Counted from the stretch's first letter, positions 8,927-17,853 are shown. The stretch is DNA of 64,000 bases from Mobiluncus massiliensis (GCF_949769255.1 NZ_OX458329.1:1736001-1800000); one strand, 5' to 3'. Made by a program: numbers and translations. The notes: a model not told the origin generated them from the letters alone.

Positions 8927-10093
8927 ATGTCAAAGATATGCGTCATAGGAGCGTCAGCGATGGGCACGGCGCTCTGCCGGCCGCTCATCGACACGGGCTG
9001 GGACGTAGCCATGTGGGGAACCGAATACGACGATGCGGTCCTGGACGCTTACGCTCTGGGACAGACTCACCCGGCGATTCACGTCCCCCTGGCGCCCCAG
9101 GTTAAGACCTATCGCGCCAAGCACCTAGACGCGGCGGTGAAAGGCGCGGAAGTCCTCGCTATTTGCGTTGCTGCCGTTGGTTTACCTGACATCACCAGAC
9201 GTTTAGCGCCTTACTTCAGCCGCGTGCGGGCGGTATGGGTGCTGACGAAAGGCTTTATCGAGGACGAGGCAGATCATGTTCATTTGCTGGCTGAGGCGAT
9301 GGAACAGATAGCTGGCGAAAACGGAGCCGAGCTGCCGACTTTGGTATCCATTGGAGGGCCGGTTATTGCCCGCCAATGCGCGCTGAGCGAACCCACCGCG
9401 ACCGTGTATGCCTGCCAGGATTTCGGAGCCGCGATTCACTATGCCAGGGCGGTACGCACCGATTACTACCGAGCCTTTCCTACTGAGGACACGACCGGTG
9501 TGGAAGTTCTGGCTCCTTTAAAGAACAGCTACGCCATTGCTTTGGGCGTGACCGAGGGTATTCAGGAATCAACCGGTTCTCCGCAATCCAACTTGCGCGC
9601 CGCCGTGTTCGCCCAGGCAATTCGCGAGATGTCCCTGATTTGCGAGGCTTTGGGAGGGCGCCAGGAATCTGCCATTGGTTTGGCGGGAGTAGGCGACCTG
9701 GAGGTTACCGGCATTTCGGGGCGCAATAAATTTTTCGGAATGCGACTGGGACGCGGCGAGCGCCCGGTCGAAGCCGAAGAACAGATGAAGGCGGCGGGAC
9801 ATACAGTCGAGGGGGTACACTCAACACCCTTGGCGGTAAAACTCATCGAACAGCGCTGCCCGCAGCTGTTGGACGAACTGCCTTTGCTGCGCGCTGTGGA
9901 CGAAGCAATTGCCGGCGAGGTGGACATTCGTAAGATTTTGGTCTCGGCAGCTCTACCCGCTTATCCCGCGGATGTTTTCGCGGCCTCACCGCAAAGCAGT
10001 TGGAACTCGGACTGGAATCCTGTCGATACCGGCCGTGCGTGGGGGCTGACGAAGCTAGTCAACCGCGTTAAAAATCGGTTTAGTCAGGAGTGA
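8927..10093 (+). CDS. GpsA-like NAD(P)H-dependent glycerol-3-phosphate dehydrogenase
   Basis: The 388-residue product has an N-terminal Rossmann fold (ICVIGASAMGTALC), the VLTKGF catalytic-Lys region, an ISIGGP-like SIGGPVIARQCA motif and a C-terminal helical domain with GVEVLAPLKNSYAIALGV and SAIGLAGVGDLEVT. These match glycerol-3-phosphate dehydrogenase (GpsA), which reduces dihydroxyacetone phosphate for phospholipid synthesis. It is longer than the usual ~330 residues and several signature positions differ (VLAPLKN where VCGALKN is usual; SIGGPVIARQ where GPSFAxE is usual). A relative with another substrate is therefore possible. It sits between the two sulfur cassettes on the same strand, 74 bases after the first and 88 bases before the second. 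GGTGA-type Shine-Dalgarno sequence precedes the ATG. Confidence 0.7.
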   Translation: MSKICVIGASAMGTALCRPLIDTGWDVAMWGTEYDDAVLDAYALGQTHPAIHVPLAPQVKTYRAKHLDAAVKGAEVLAICVAAVGLPDITRRLAPYFSRVRAVWVLTKGFIEDEADHVHLLAEAMEQIAGENGAELPTLVSIGGPVIARQCALSEPTATVYACQDFGAAIHYARAVRTDYYRAFPTEDTTGVEVLAPLKNSYAIALGVTEGIQESTGSPQSNLRAAVFAQAIREMSLICEALGGRQESAIGLAGVGDLEVTGISGRNKFFGMRLGRGERPVEAEEQMKAAGHTVEGVHSTPLAVKLIEQRCPQLLDELPLLRAVDEAIAGEVDIRKILVSAALPAYPADVFAASPQSSWNSDWNPVDTGRAWGLTKLVNRVKNRFSQE

Positions 10094-10181
10094 GGCGCTG
10101 AACAGGGCACGCAGCGGCACAAATTTCGTTAGAATTCTTAATGACTTTCAAAGATGAAATCATGAAGCTGTGGGGCCTGGT

Positions 10182-11870
10182 ATGAAAAACGTGGTGATTA
10201 TTGGCGGAGGAACAGGCGGCACAGTCACAGCAAACTCACTGGTACGTCGCTTGGACAGCAAAGAGTACCGAATCACCGTCATCGACTATTCCGCCCGGCA
10301 TTACTACCAGCCCGGTTTTGTCTCGCTAACTATGGGAAAAGTTCCCAACCCGCTGCTGTGGCGATGGCGGCGGCGAACTTTTCTACCCGGTATCCGATTC
10401 CTTCAGGATAAAGTCATCGCGGTGGATTCGGACGCAAAAACGGTTACCACTCAGACCAAAGTAATTTCCTACGATTACCTGGTTTTGGCGACGGGATGCG
10501 AGTGCCGTCCCGAGCTGGTCGAGGGAATGACAAGGGGAACTGTCCTGAACACGGGGATTTATTCTTTCTATTCTCTGGCTTGGGCGCGGCGCTTGCGCCG
10601 GGCGATGCAGACCTTCGACCACGGCCGCCTGGTGGTGCATATCTCTGAATTTCCCATCCGCTGCCCGGTCGCTCCGATTGAGTTCGCTCTGAAAGCCGAT
10701 CACTATTTCTTTGAACACAGGGTTCGCGACGATATCGAAATCATGATTGTCACCCCGCAATCCCAGGTTTTTGAGCAGCCCGTAGCCGCCCGGAATCTTT
10801 CTAACCTCTTGCGCCTGCGCGACATCGAGGTCAAGCCTGATTTCGTGGTGCGCCACATCGATGCCGAAGAAAAACGGATGTACTCCTACGATGGGAAGGT
10901 CGTTGATTACGACATGCTGGTGACCGTTCCCCCTATGCGCGGCCAGCAGTTCATCGTGGATTCTGGACTGGGCGATGAGATGGGATTCATTCATCCCGAC
11001 CTGGAAACCCTGCAGCATCGAGAATACCCGGATATTTTTGTCATCGGTGACACTGCTGATTTACCGACTTCCAAATCAGGCTCCGCAAGTGTATACCAAT
11101 CTAGGGTATTAGTTTCTAACTTGCTTGATTACATGGCTGGCAGGCCGATGGTTCGCCATTATGACGGTCACGCCATGTGCATTGTCGACACGGGTTACCA
11201 CCAGGCCACCGTGATTGATCGTTCTTACACAGTGCCCGCAGTGACTGGAAAATGGATTTTTCCCTATTTGGGCCCCCTGTCCCTGCTAAAGCAGAGTCGC
11301 AGAAACCACCTCATAAAACGGTTCATGTTCGTGTTCTACAGCGTGCTCATGGTGGGTCCGCGAATTTTCGATAGAATTTCACATATACAGCTTTTGGGTA
11401 AGGAGTTTAGTCGGTGGGGTCTGCGGCCTGACGGCACGACTCCGCTCCGTACCCCGGATCTCTCCCAAGACTCCGCAAGTTTTATCGCCCCCACTTGGAA
11501 ACGTCGGCCCAATGCCTGTCTGGCAGCGTCAGCTTCAACGAAACTTTTGGAAATTCCCGTTCTCCACGAAGCCGGTGGGGTGCATATTGACGTGGACTCG
11601 GAAGGGTTCATGACCAAGCCGCAGCAGTGGACCCGCGAAATCGGGGCTGACCTGGCTCGCGCAATTAACTTAGAGATGACGCCCCGGCACTGGGAAGTCA
11701 TCGAATTCGCCCGGGAAAGTTTTGCAAAATACCAAGTCAGCCCCACGCTGAGACGTCTCGAAATGGCGGGAGGCTTCCCAATTTCCGAACTGTTCGAGCT
11801 TTTCCCCTTTAAGCCGGGGAAACTCATCACCTACGTGGCCGGAATTCCGAAACCGGTAGGCTGTATCTAG
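10182..11870 (+). CDS. Sulfide:quinone-reductase-like flavoprotein fused to a C-terminal DsrC/TusE domain (copy 2)
   Basis: This is a paralogue of the 6477-8201 product. From ATG 10182 (an in-frame GTG lies at 10170) the protein has 562 residues. Its first ~420 residues align with copy 1 without a single gap: Cys106 (ATGC), Cys161 (IRCPVAP) and Cys333 fall at the same positions, as do YPDIFVIGDTAD and SGLGDE. An extra Cys108 is present. The linker (~421-456) differs in length and sequence. The DsrC/TusE domain (~457-562) has SEGFMTKPQQWTREIG, EVIEFARESF and the end VAGIPKPVGCI, with CysA at 561 and Thr at the CysB position (550). A DsrE-family gene follows 22 bases downstream. Conservation of all redox Cys in both copies suggests both are active. 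Confidence 0.85.
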   Translation: MKNVVIIGGGTGGTVTANSLVRRLDSKEYRITVIDYSARHYYQPGFVSLTMGKVPNPLLWRWRRRTFLPGIRFLQDKVIAVDSDAKTVTTQTKVISYDYLVLATGCECRPELVEGMTRGTVLNTGIYSFYSLAWARRLRRAMQTFDHGRLVVHISEFPIRCPVAPIEFALKADHYFFEHRVRDDIEIMIVTPQSQVFEQPVAARNLSNLLRLRDIEVKPDFVVRHIDAEEKRMYSYDGKVVDYDMLVTVPPMRGQQFIVDSGLGDEMGFIHPDLETLQHREYPDIFVIGDTADLPTSKSGSASVYQSRVLVSNLLDYMAGRPMVRHYDGHAMCIVDTGYHQATVIDRSYTVPAVTGKWIFPYLGPLSLLKQSRRNHLIKRFMFVFYSVLMVGPRIFDRISHIQLLGKEFSRWGLRPDGTTPLRTPDLSQDSASFIAPTWKRRPNACLAASASTKLLEIPVLHEAGGVHIDVDSEGFMTKPQQWTREIGADLARAINLEMTPRHWEVIEFARESFAKYQVSPTLRRLEMAGGFPISELFELFPFKPGKLITYVAGIPKPVGCI

Positions 11871-11892
11871 GTTCCCGCAGGAGAGTGAAGTT

Positions 11893-12465
11893 ATGGACAA
11901 ATCCACCGCAGATTTTTTTGACCAGGATTTCTGGCGCGTCTCGGAACCCCTGCTGCACGTGGACCAGCGCAAGATGGCCTTTATCTGTTCCAAAGGTAAC
12001 CTCGATATGGCCTACCCGGCGTTGATTATGTCAATCGCAGCTCTTACGGACAAAATCGACGTCAACATTTTCTTTACTTTCTGGGGTCTAGACATCGTCA
12101 CGAAACGCACCATGGACTCCCTAAAATTCACCATGCAGGGAAACGCGGCTCTGCATCTTCCCTTCCTGGAAAAAATCCGCCCTGGTTGGGGCAAGCGCTA
12201 TATGCCTCCCAGCCTGGGAAATCTGCCGGGAGCCACGCACCTGGCCACCTGGTACATGAACAAAATGATGGAAAAGAACGGCATTCCCCCCGTGCGTGAT
12301 CTGCTGGAGCAAATTGTTGAAATGGGCGGTCATCTCTGGGGATGCAAAATGACCGTGGACCTCATGGAGCTACGCCAGAACATGATGTTTAAGGGGGTTT
12401 CAGGAATTATCACCGCTCCTGAATTCATCAAGAAATCGGAAGACGCCCAAATTATTTTCATCTAA
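11893..12465 (+). CDS. DsrE/DsrF/DrsH-like sulfur-relay protein (copy 2)
   Basis: This 190-residue paralogue of the 8256-8852 product starts at ATG 11893 behind CAGGAG. It keeps the same core: KMAFICSKGNLDMAYPALIM with Cys32, IFFTFWGLDIVTKRTMD, GWGKRYMPPSLGNLPGA, PPVRDLLEQIVEMGGHLWGCKMT with Cys151, and an identical QIIFI C-terminus. Only the ~26-residue N-terminal lead differs: the Gln-rich stretch of copy 1 is replaced by an acidic/aromatic one (FFDQDFWRVSEP). The short spacing from the upstream SQR-DsrC fusion implies one transcript. It is probably the sulfur donor or acceptor for that fusion. Confidence 0.85.
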   Translation: MDKSTADFFDQDFWRVSEPLLHVDQRKMAFICSKGNLDMAYPALIMSIAALTDKIDVNIFFTFWGLDIVTKRTMDSLKFTMQGNAALHLPFLEKIRPGWGKRYMPPSLGNLPGATHLATWYMNKMMEKNGIPPVRDLLEQIVEMGGHLWGCKMTVDLMELRQNMMFKGVSGIITAPEFIKKSEDAQIIFI

Positions 12466-12519
12466 TCGCGTTTCCTCAGCACGCTGGCTGGTACCGGGAT
12501 GGTCTCTCGCGACGCCTGC

Positions 12520-13470
12520 CTAAGGGTGAAAGATAACCGGACCTGGGGGGAGGTTTTCAGGTCTCCAGGTAACCGCGGCTTGTTTCAGGATTTCTTTCGT
12601 GGGACAGGTCAACAGTTCAGTCGAGTCAGTTTTCGCTGCCGACCACCCCAACGTTTCCAACGCTCTCAAGAGAATCTGTTGGTCAGACCAGCCTAGGGCG
12701 TTCAGCTCGGGACGGGTCACCGATTTATCTCGCTTGGCCAGCCGCTGCCCCTGCGTATTCATGACCAGCGGCACATGAGCATAACTGGCTGGGCGGCCTC
12801 CCAACGTTTCGGTGAGCCAGGCCTGCACCGGAGCGCTGGAGGCCAAATCAGCCCCCCGCACAATCTGATCCACGTCTTGATTCATGTCGTCTACCACCAC
12901 GACCAACTGATAAGCCCAATCCCCATCGGTACGCCGCAACACGAAGTCATGGAGCAGACCGGTCAGCGGCCCCAACAGGGAATCGTGTACCGTACGTTCC
13001 ACTCCTTGCGGGGCTCGCAGTCGCAAGGCCGGTTTGCGGCCTTGCGCTGCCAGGGCGGCTCGTTTTTCCACCCGCTCTGAATCACTCAAATCTCGGCAGA
13101 TTCCCGGATAAATCCCGGGTTTCCCATGCGGGGCGCTGGCGGCGGCTGCGATGTCTGCCCGCGAACAGTAGCATTCGTACACCAAACCCTTTTGTACCAA
13201 CTGTTCCAAAGCAGCTTGGTACAGCTCGTGACGTTGCGACTGGTATACAACCCTCTCATCGCTCTGCAGACCCAACGCCGTCAGGTCCTCCAGGGCTTGG
13301 GCGGCAAAATCGGAACGAGACCGTCCGGTATCTATATCCTCTATTCGCACCAAGAACTCGCGCCCGCTGGATTTAGCAAACAGGTAGGCTGCCACCGCGG
13401 TACGCAGATTCCCGAAATGCATGACTCCCGACGGGCTGGGCGCAAACCGGCCGAAGCCGCTTCGACTCAC
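12520..13470 (-). CDS. gluQ: Glutamyl-Q tRNA(Asp) synthetase
   Basis: GluQRS attaches glutamate to the queuosine at position 34 of tRNA(Asp), using a truncated class-I GluRS catalytic core without an anticodon-binding domain. At 316 residues it has the right length. The sequence shows RFAPSPSGVMHFGNLRTAVAAYL (HIGH-like motif), RIEDIDTGRSR, a zinc site starting with YECYCSRADI and a later Cys in YPGICRDL, and KRDKSVT as the KMSKS equivalent. GTG 13470 begins one base after the lysS stop, so the two are co-transcribed. It converges on the second DsrE gene, 54 bases away. Confidence 0.88.
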   Translation of the reverse strand: MSRSGFGRFAPSPSGVMHFGNLRTAVAAYLFAKSSGREFLVRIEDIDTGRSRSDFAAQALEDLTALGLQSDERVVYQSQRHELYQAALEQLVQKGLVYECYCSRADIAAAASAPHGKPGIYPGICRDLSDSERVEKRAALAAQGRKPALRLRAPQGVERTVHDSLLGPLTGLLHDFVLRRTDGDWAYQLVVVVDDMNQDVDQIVRGADLASSAPVQAWLTETLGGRPASYAHVPLVMNTQGQRLAKRDKSVTRPELNALGWSDQQILLRALETLGWSAAKTDSTELLTCPTKEILKQAAVTWRPENLPPGPVIFHP

Positions 13471-13471
13471 T

Positions 13472-15037
13472 CTACACCCTCTTGACCAGCGGGAACGTGA
13501 TAGTTTCGCGGATTCCTGCTCCGGTCAAAGTCATCAGTAGGCGGTCCAGGCCCATCCCCATACCGCCCGCGGGAGGCATCCCCTGTTCCATCGAAATGAG
13601 GAAGTCCTCATCCACTTCCATAGCTTCCGGATCTCCGTTGGCGGCATCCAAAGCCTGCTGTTCAAAGCGTGCCCGCTGTACCACCGGGTCGTTCAACTCG
13701 GAATATCCGGTGGCAACTTCAAAGCCGCGAATCATCAAATCCCACTTTTGCACCTGGCCGGGCTTGTCAGGGTGCGTCTTAACCAGGGGTGAAGTGTCCT
13801 CGGGGAAATCGCAGACAAAAGTGGGTTCCCACAATTTGTCACCAACGAGTTCTTCCCACAGGACTTCCACGATTTTCCCGGAGGTATAGTAGGGTTCCAG
13901 CTCGATGTCGAGCCGATCCGCCAAAGTGACCAAGGCATCCTTCGGGGTACGCACCGTAACTTCCTGGCCCAGTGCCTCTGACAGGGAACCATAGAGGTCA
14001 ATCCACTTCCATTCCCCGGATAAATCGAACTGAGTGCCATCGTTCAAGGTCACGACTTCGGAACCAAATACGTCCCTGGCGCAGCGTTGAATCATCTCCC
14101 GAGTCAGGTCTGCAATCTGATGGTAGTCCCCGTAAGCGCAATACACCTCTATCATGGTGAATTCCGGGGAGTGCGAAGAATCCGCGCCTTCGTTACGGAA
14201 GTTCCGGTTGATTTCAAAAACCTTGTCTATTCCACCAATCAGGCAGCGCTTCAGGAACAGTTCCGGGGCGATACGCAGGTAGAGCTCCGTGTCGTAGGCG
14301 TTCATGTGGGTCACAAAAGGACGGGCGGCAGCCCCACCGTGCAAGTTTTGCAGCATGGGGGTTTCTACCTCGAGATAGTCGTGCTCGTCCAGGTAGTGGC
14401 GCAGCGTTTGGACCACCCGGGAGCGATTACGCACCATGTCGCGAGCAGCAGGGCGCATAATCATATCCAGGTCGCGCCGACGAACCCGCATGTCTTCACT
14501 CAACGAGACTTCTTCGCCGGCTTCATTAACGTATGACTTCGGCAAGGGACGCAGCGCTTTACAGGTCAGCTGCCAAGAATCCACAAAAATGGACAGTTCT
14601 CCGCGTTTGGAGCTGATGACCCGGCCGTGGACAAACAGGTGATCGCCCAGGTCAACCTCTGCCTTGTAGGCGGACATCGATTCCGGGCCGACTTCCCGTT
14701 CACTAACCATTATCTGAATGGTGGAACCGTTGCCCTCTTGCAAAGTGGCGAAAGCCAGCTTGCCGCTGGAACGCATCAGACGAACCCGCCCGGCCAAGCC
14801 GACATAATCTTCGGTTTCTTCCCCCGCCTGCAGATTCGAATACTTCTGGCGAACTTCAGAAATGGTTGCGGAAATATCCACGTGTACCGGGTAGGGAGTC
14901 CTGCCTTCGGCCAGCATCTTGGCGCGTTTTTCCGCACGGATTCGGATCTGTTCAGGAGCCTCGGCCGCATACGTCTCATCGTCGTTCGCCGTCGGCTCTG
15001 GGTTTACTTTCTCAGTTTTGTTTTTGTTTTCAGCCAC
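13472..15037 (-). CDS. lysS: Lysine--tRNA ligase, class II
   Basis: LysRS charges tRNA(Lys). This 521-residue protein has the standard class-II layout. An N-terminal ~40-residue lead rich in Lys/Glu precedes the OB-fold anticodon-binding domain (VGLAGRVRLMRSSGKLAFATL). The catalytic core has motif 2 (FRNEGADSSHSPEFTMIE) and motif 3 (GMGMGLDRLLM). The start is GTG 15037 with AGGA close upstream. It is the promoter-distal part of the panC-panD-lysS-gluQ run on the minus strand. The order panC, panD, lysS is common in Actinobacteria. Confidence 0.96.
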   Translation of the reverse strand: MAENKNKTEKVNPEPTANDDETYAAEAPEQIRIRAEKRAKMLAEGRTPYPVHVDISATISEVRQKYSNLQAGEETEDYVGLAGRVRLMRSSGKLAFATLQEGNGSTIQIMVSEREVGPESMSAYKAEVDLGDHLFVHGRVISSKRGELSIFVDSWQLTCKALRPLPKSYVNEAGEEVSLSEDMRVRRRDLDMIMRPAARDMVRNRSRVVQTLRHYLDEHDYLEVETPMLQNLHGGAAARPFVTHMNAYDTELYLRIAPELFLKRCLIGGIDKVFEINRNFRNEGADSSHSPEFTMIEVYCAYGDYHQIADLTREMIQRCARDVFGSEVVTLNDGTQFDLSGEWKWIDLYGSLSEALGQEVTVRTPKDALVTLADRLDIELEPYYTSGKIVEVLWEELVGDKLWEPTFVCDFPEDTSPLVKTHPDKPGQVQKWDLMIRGFEVATGYSELNDPVVQRARFEQQALDAANGDPEAMEVDEDFLISMEQGMPPAGGMGMGLDRLLMTLTGAGIRETITFPLVKRV

Positions 15038-15165
15038 CGTCCTAGTTTAGACCATTCCCCGGTAGTGTTGTTCCGCAAGGGTTTTCCACCTTCAACCGGG
15101 TCCCCGACAGGCTTGCGGCGGGTAAAATAACCCCAAGAGGTTCATCACATCGTTTAGGGGATTCA

Positions 15166-15429
15166 ATGCAACTTTCCGCCGCTGACAAAATGACTGTTTC
15201 CACCCGGCTGAGCGAAGCGAAACAGTCCTTAGATGAGGTCATTGGTCTCCTGGATACTGATGCGGACGCGAGTGTGTTGATTTCTAAGCTGAACGAGTCA
15301 TCGCGGCGCTTAGACAGAGCCTCTTTCGCTCTGATGGTCTCCAGTTTGCAGGGCACAGCCGAAGCCAGTGAACCGGAACGCGCGGCAAACATCAAGCACC
15401 TGGAGCAACTGTTCCTGCACATCGAGTAG
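15166..15429 (+). CDS. Small helical protein, CsoR/FrmR-like but without metal-ligand Cys/His
   Basis: This 87-residue frame has AGGGG five bases before its ATG, which supports it as a gene. It is all-helical by pattern: RLSEAKQSLDEVIGLLDTD, then ISKLNESSRRLDRASFALMVSSL, then an acidic C-terminal helix. The spacing and the LDRASFALM segment recall the CsoR/FrmR (DUF156) metal- or formaldehyde-sensing repressors. However, it has no Cys and only one His (in KHLEQL), so the metal site of that family is absent. It could be a CsoR-fold protein sensing something else, or only superficially similar. It is divergent from lysS and convergent with panD. Confidence 0.5.
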   Translation: MQLSAADKMTVSTRLSEAKQSLDEVIGLLDTDADASVLISKLNESSRRLDRASFALMVSSLQGTAEASEPERAANIKHLEQLFLHIE

Positions 15430-15445
15430 GCACAGACGCCCAGGG

Positions 15446-15799
15446 TTAATTAACTGGATGGTTGTTCGCGTCTACGTGTACCACGCGAGGAGTCAGGTTC
15501 CGGGCTGTTTCGTCATCAACAGTGGCGTAAGCGATGATGATGACCAGGTCGCCGGGAACCACCAGGCGAGCAGCGGGGCCGTTCATCTGAATCGTGCCGG
15601 AACCACGAGTACCGGCAATCGTGTAGGTGGTCAGGCGCGAGCCATTATTGACATCGACTACATCAACCTGTTCCCCTGGCAGGATATCGGCACGCTGCAA
15701 CAGATCCGCGTCAATAGTGATGGATCCGACATAGTTAATGTCCGCATCGGTCACGGTAGCGCGATGAATCTTGCCGCTCATCATGGTTCGCATCCGCAT
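15446..15799 (-). CDS. panD: Aspartate 1-decarboxylase proenzyme
   Basis: PanD makes beta-alanine from L-aspartate for pantothenate. The 117-residue proenzyme has the family start [15 protein letters not shown] and the self-cleavage site YVGSITID, where Gly25-Ser26 would be split and the Ser turned into the pyruvoyl group. GAGGGGG precedes the ATG. It lies 149 bases downstream of panC on the same strand. The spacer shows nothing recognisable. The length matches the family. Confidence 0.95.
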   Translation of the reverse strand: MRMRTMMSGKIHRATVTDADINYVGSITIDADLLQRADILPGEQVDVVDVNNGSRLTTYTIAGTRGSGTIQMNGPAARLVVPGDLVIIIAYATVDDETARNLTPRVVHVDANNHPVN

Positions 15800-15948
15800 A
15801 TTTCCCCCTCAACAGGTATCCCAATTTGCTCCTCAGGGAGTGATGCCCCAGGGGTCTTTCACAGGGTAGTCCGAAAGATAGTACGGCCGCAACATTTCCC
15901 CCGCACGCAAGGCTCACCCCGAAAGGCGCGGCAGGACCCTTGTGACCT

Positions 15949-16785
15949 CTACAGTTGCACGTCCATATTGTCTATCAGCCGCGTGGAACCGACTTTCGCC
16001 GCTAGCGCTAGGATTGCGCTGCCGTGATAATCGCCAGTAATCGGCACAAACCCCACCGGGTTCACCAGGGCGACATAATCCACGTCTATCCCCGGCACCG
16101 ACTCGAGACGCTGCCGCACCTTGGCCGCCAAATCGCCCGCACCGAGCCGGGATGCGTTTTCCCGCCCCCACTTCAGAGCCTGGGAAAGGTTGAGGGCGGT
16201 GTCGCGTTCCTGAGGGGACAGGTAGCGGTTGCGCGAGCTCAAGGCCAGACCATCGGGTTCCCTGCGGATTTCCACCGGCAAAATAGTCAGGGGGAAGTCC
16301 AGGTCGGTAACCATCTGGGAGACAATGGCGAGCTGCTGGGCATCTTTCTTGCCGAAAGCAGCCACATCGGGACGGGTCAAGTGGAACATCTTGCCCACCA
16401 CCAGCAGCACTCCGGCAAAGTGCGTGGGGCGAGTTTTACCTTCCAGGATTGTGGCGGCGCGCCCAGGATCGAAACGTACCAGAGCTTCGCCAGACGGATA
16501 CATGACCTCAGGAGTGGGCGCAAACAGCGCGTCAGCCCCGACTTCCTGGAGTTTGGCGGCGTCACCTGCCAGGTCGCGCGGATAGGTGTCATAATCCTCG
16601 CCGGGAGCGAACTGGGTAGGGTTGACGAACACCGTTACCAGCACGGTATCCGCCTGGGCTTTCGCGGCCCGCACTAAATCTAAATGCCCCTCATGCAGGG
16701 CTCCCATGGTCATGACCAGGCCGAGTTTGCCCCTGACCCCGTTGCGCCAAGCACTGAGTTCTGAGCGTGTTTTGAGAATTTCCAT
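15949..16785 (-). CDS. panC: Pantothenate synthetase
   Basis: PanC condenses pantoate with beta-alanine using ATP. The 278-residue protein has the HIGH-like nucleotide motif GALHEGHLDLV, then VFVNPTQFAPGEDYDTYPRD, the FGKKDAQQLAIV motif and SSRNRYLSPQER. The start at ATG 16785 has a very strong GGGGGGAGG site. With panD it gives the last steps of vitamin B5 synthesis. panB is not in the window. A plus-strand permease gene separates it from the PH/DUF2520 genes that usually lie directly upstream in relatives. Confidence 0.96.
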   Translation of the reverse strand: MEILKTRSELSAWRNGVRGKLGLVMTMGALHEGHLDLVRAAKAQADTVLVTVFVNPTQFAPGEDYDTYPRDLAGDAAKLQEVGADALFAPTPEVMYPSGEALVRFDPGRAATILEGKTRPTHFAGVLLVVGKMFHLTRPDVAAFGKKDAQQLAIVSQMVTDLDFPLTILPVEIRREPDGLALSSRNRYLSPQERDTALNLSQALKWGRENASRLGAGDLAAKVRQRLESVPGIDVDYVALVNPVGFVPITGDYHGSAILALAAKVGSTRLIDNMDVQL

Positions 16786-16880
16786 GTTTTTCCTCCCCCC
16801 TTCAGTTTAGTCATTTCCCCGACCCGTTCCGCAACGTGAAATTGTAGGTTGGTCCAGAGATGAGTTGATAAATTCGAACC

Positions 16881-17840
16881 ATGAAATTATTGGCTTCACC
16901 CCCGTTTCATTTTCGCTTGGGTGCCTACACTTTTGGCCATTTTGCCGTTGAGTTCGTTGCCAACTATTTCCTGATTACCATCATTGGTCCTCACCTGGTC
17001 GAAAAAGAACAGATGCTTACCATGCTGCTGATTTACAACGCCTGTGATTACGGACCGCAGGTGCTGATTGGTTTGGCAGACGATATTCTCCGGCGCAATC
17101 ACTTTTTTGCCGCAATCGGCCCGGCACTTATTATCTGCAGTTACTTTTTCCGAGGCGACGCGTGGCTGATGGCGGGAGTGCTGGGTGTGGGGATGGCATT
17201 CTCACACGTTCCGATGGGCCGACAAGTTCTCCAGGACGCTCCCGATCGATACACGGCTTTGTCTATTTTTGTTTCCGGCGGGGTTCTGGGGGTGTTCCTC
17301 GGCCGACAAGTTGCCTTCACCCACATCGCGATTTGGTGGCTATTGATAGCTATTTTGGCTATTTTTGCGGTATTGCTCCTCGCGTTGGGAAGCCACGAGT
17401 CGCAGTGGAATGAGCCGGCTGAGCAACGAACTCAGAATCTGGATTTGCAGTTAGAGAGGCGTTCCTATCTGGCCATACTGTCTCTGATGGCCATCATCAT
17501 CTTGCAGTCCTTTGCCTCCGCAGCGATGGTTTTTCAGTGGTCCGTAGGGTGGCTGGCCTGGGGCGCAGCTTTCGCGGCCTGCTTAGGTAAAGCCTTGGGC
17601 GGCGTCTTTGCAGATTGCTTTGGATACCGCAATACCGTGCTGTATTCCTTGACCGCGGCTGTGATTATGGCAGGGTTTTCAACTTCAATACCCGTATTAG
17701 GTATTATTTTTCTTTTCTGTTTCAACCTCGCCGGCGCGACAATTATTGCCCGACTGCCGCGACTTTTGCCCTCGTCTCCCGGAACTGCTTTCGGCTTGTA
17801 CAAAATGATGCATTTCATCGGATTCTGTCCGAACAGATGA
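16881..17840 (+). pseudogene. MFS-like permease, truncated in the eleventh membrane segment
   Basis: The 319-residue frame reads as a polytopic membrane protein with about ten clear transmembrane segments, from GAYTFGHFAVEFVANYFL to LGIIFLFCFNLAGATIIARL. An eleventh begins at GTAFGLYKMMHFIGF but stops after five more residues at TGA 17838. MFS carriers have twelve segments, so the C-terminal end is missing. The plus-strand frame that continues here (shifted relative to the permease) encodes an SH3-domain protein. This looks like a deletion junction between two genes, though a shortened working permease cannot be excluded. It interrupts the panC/PH/DUF2520 cluster on the opposite strand. No strong ribosome site precedes ATG 16881. 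Confidence 0.6.
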
Positions 17841-17853
17841 AGACTACTACGCG

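Noticed and set aside
6477..12465. Dissimilatory sulfite reductase operon
   Set aside because: DsrC and DsrE relatives are present, but no dsrA, dsrB or dsrMKJOP genes are in the window, and the DsrC domains lack the second Cys.
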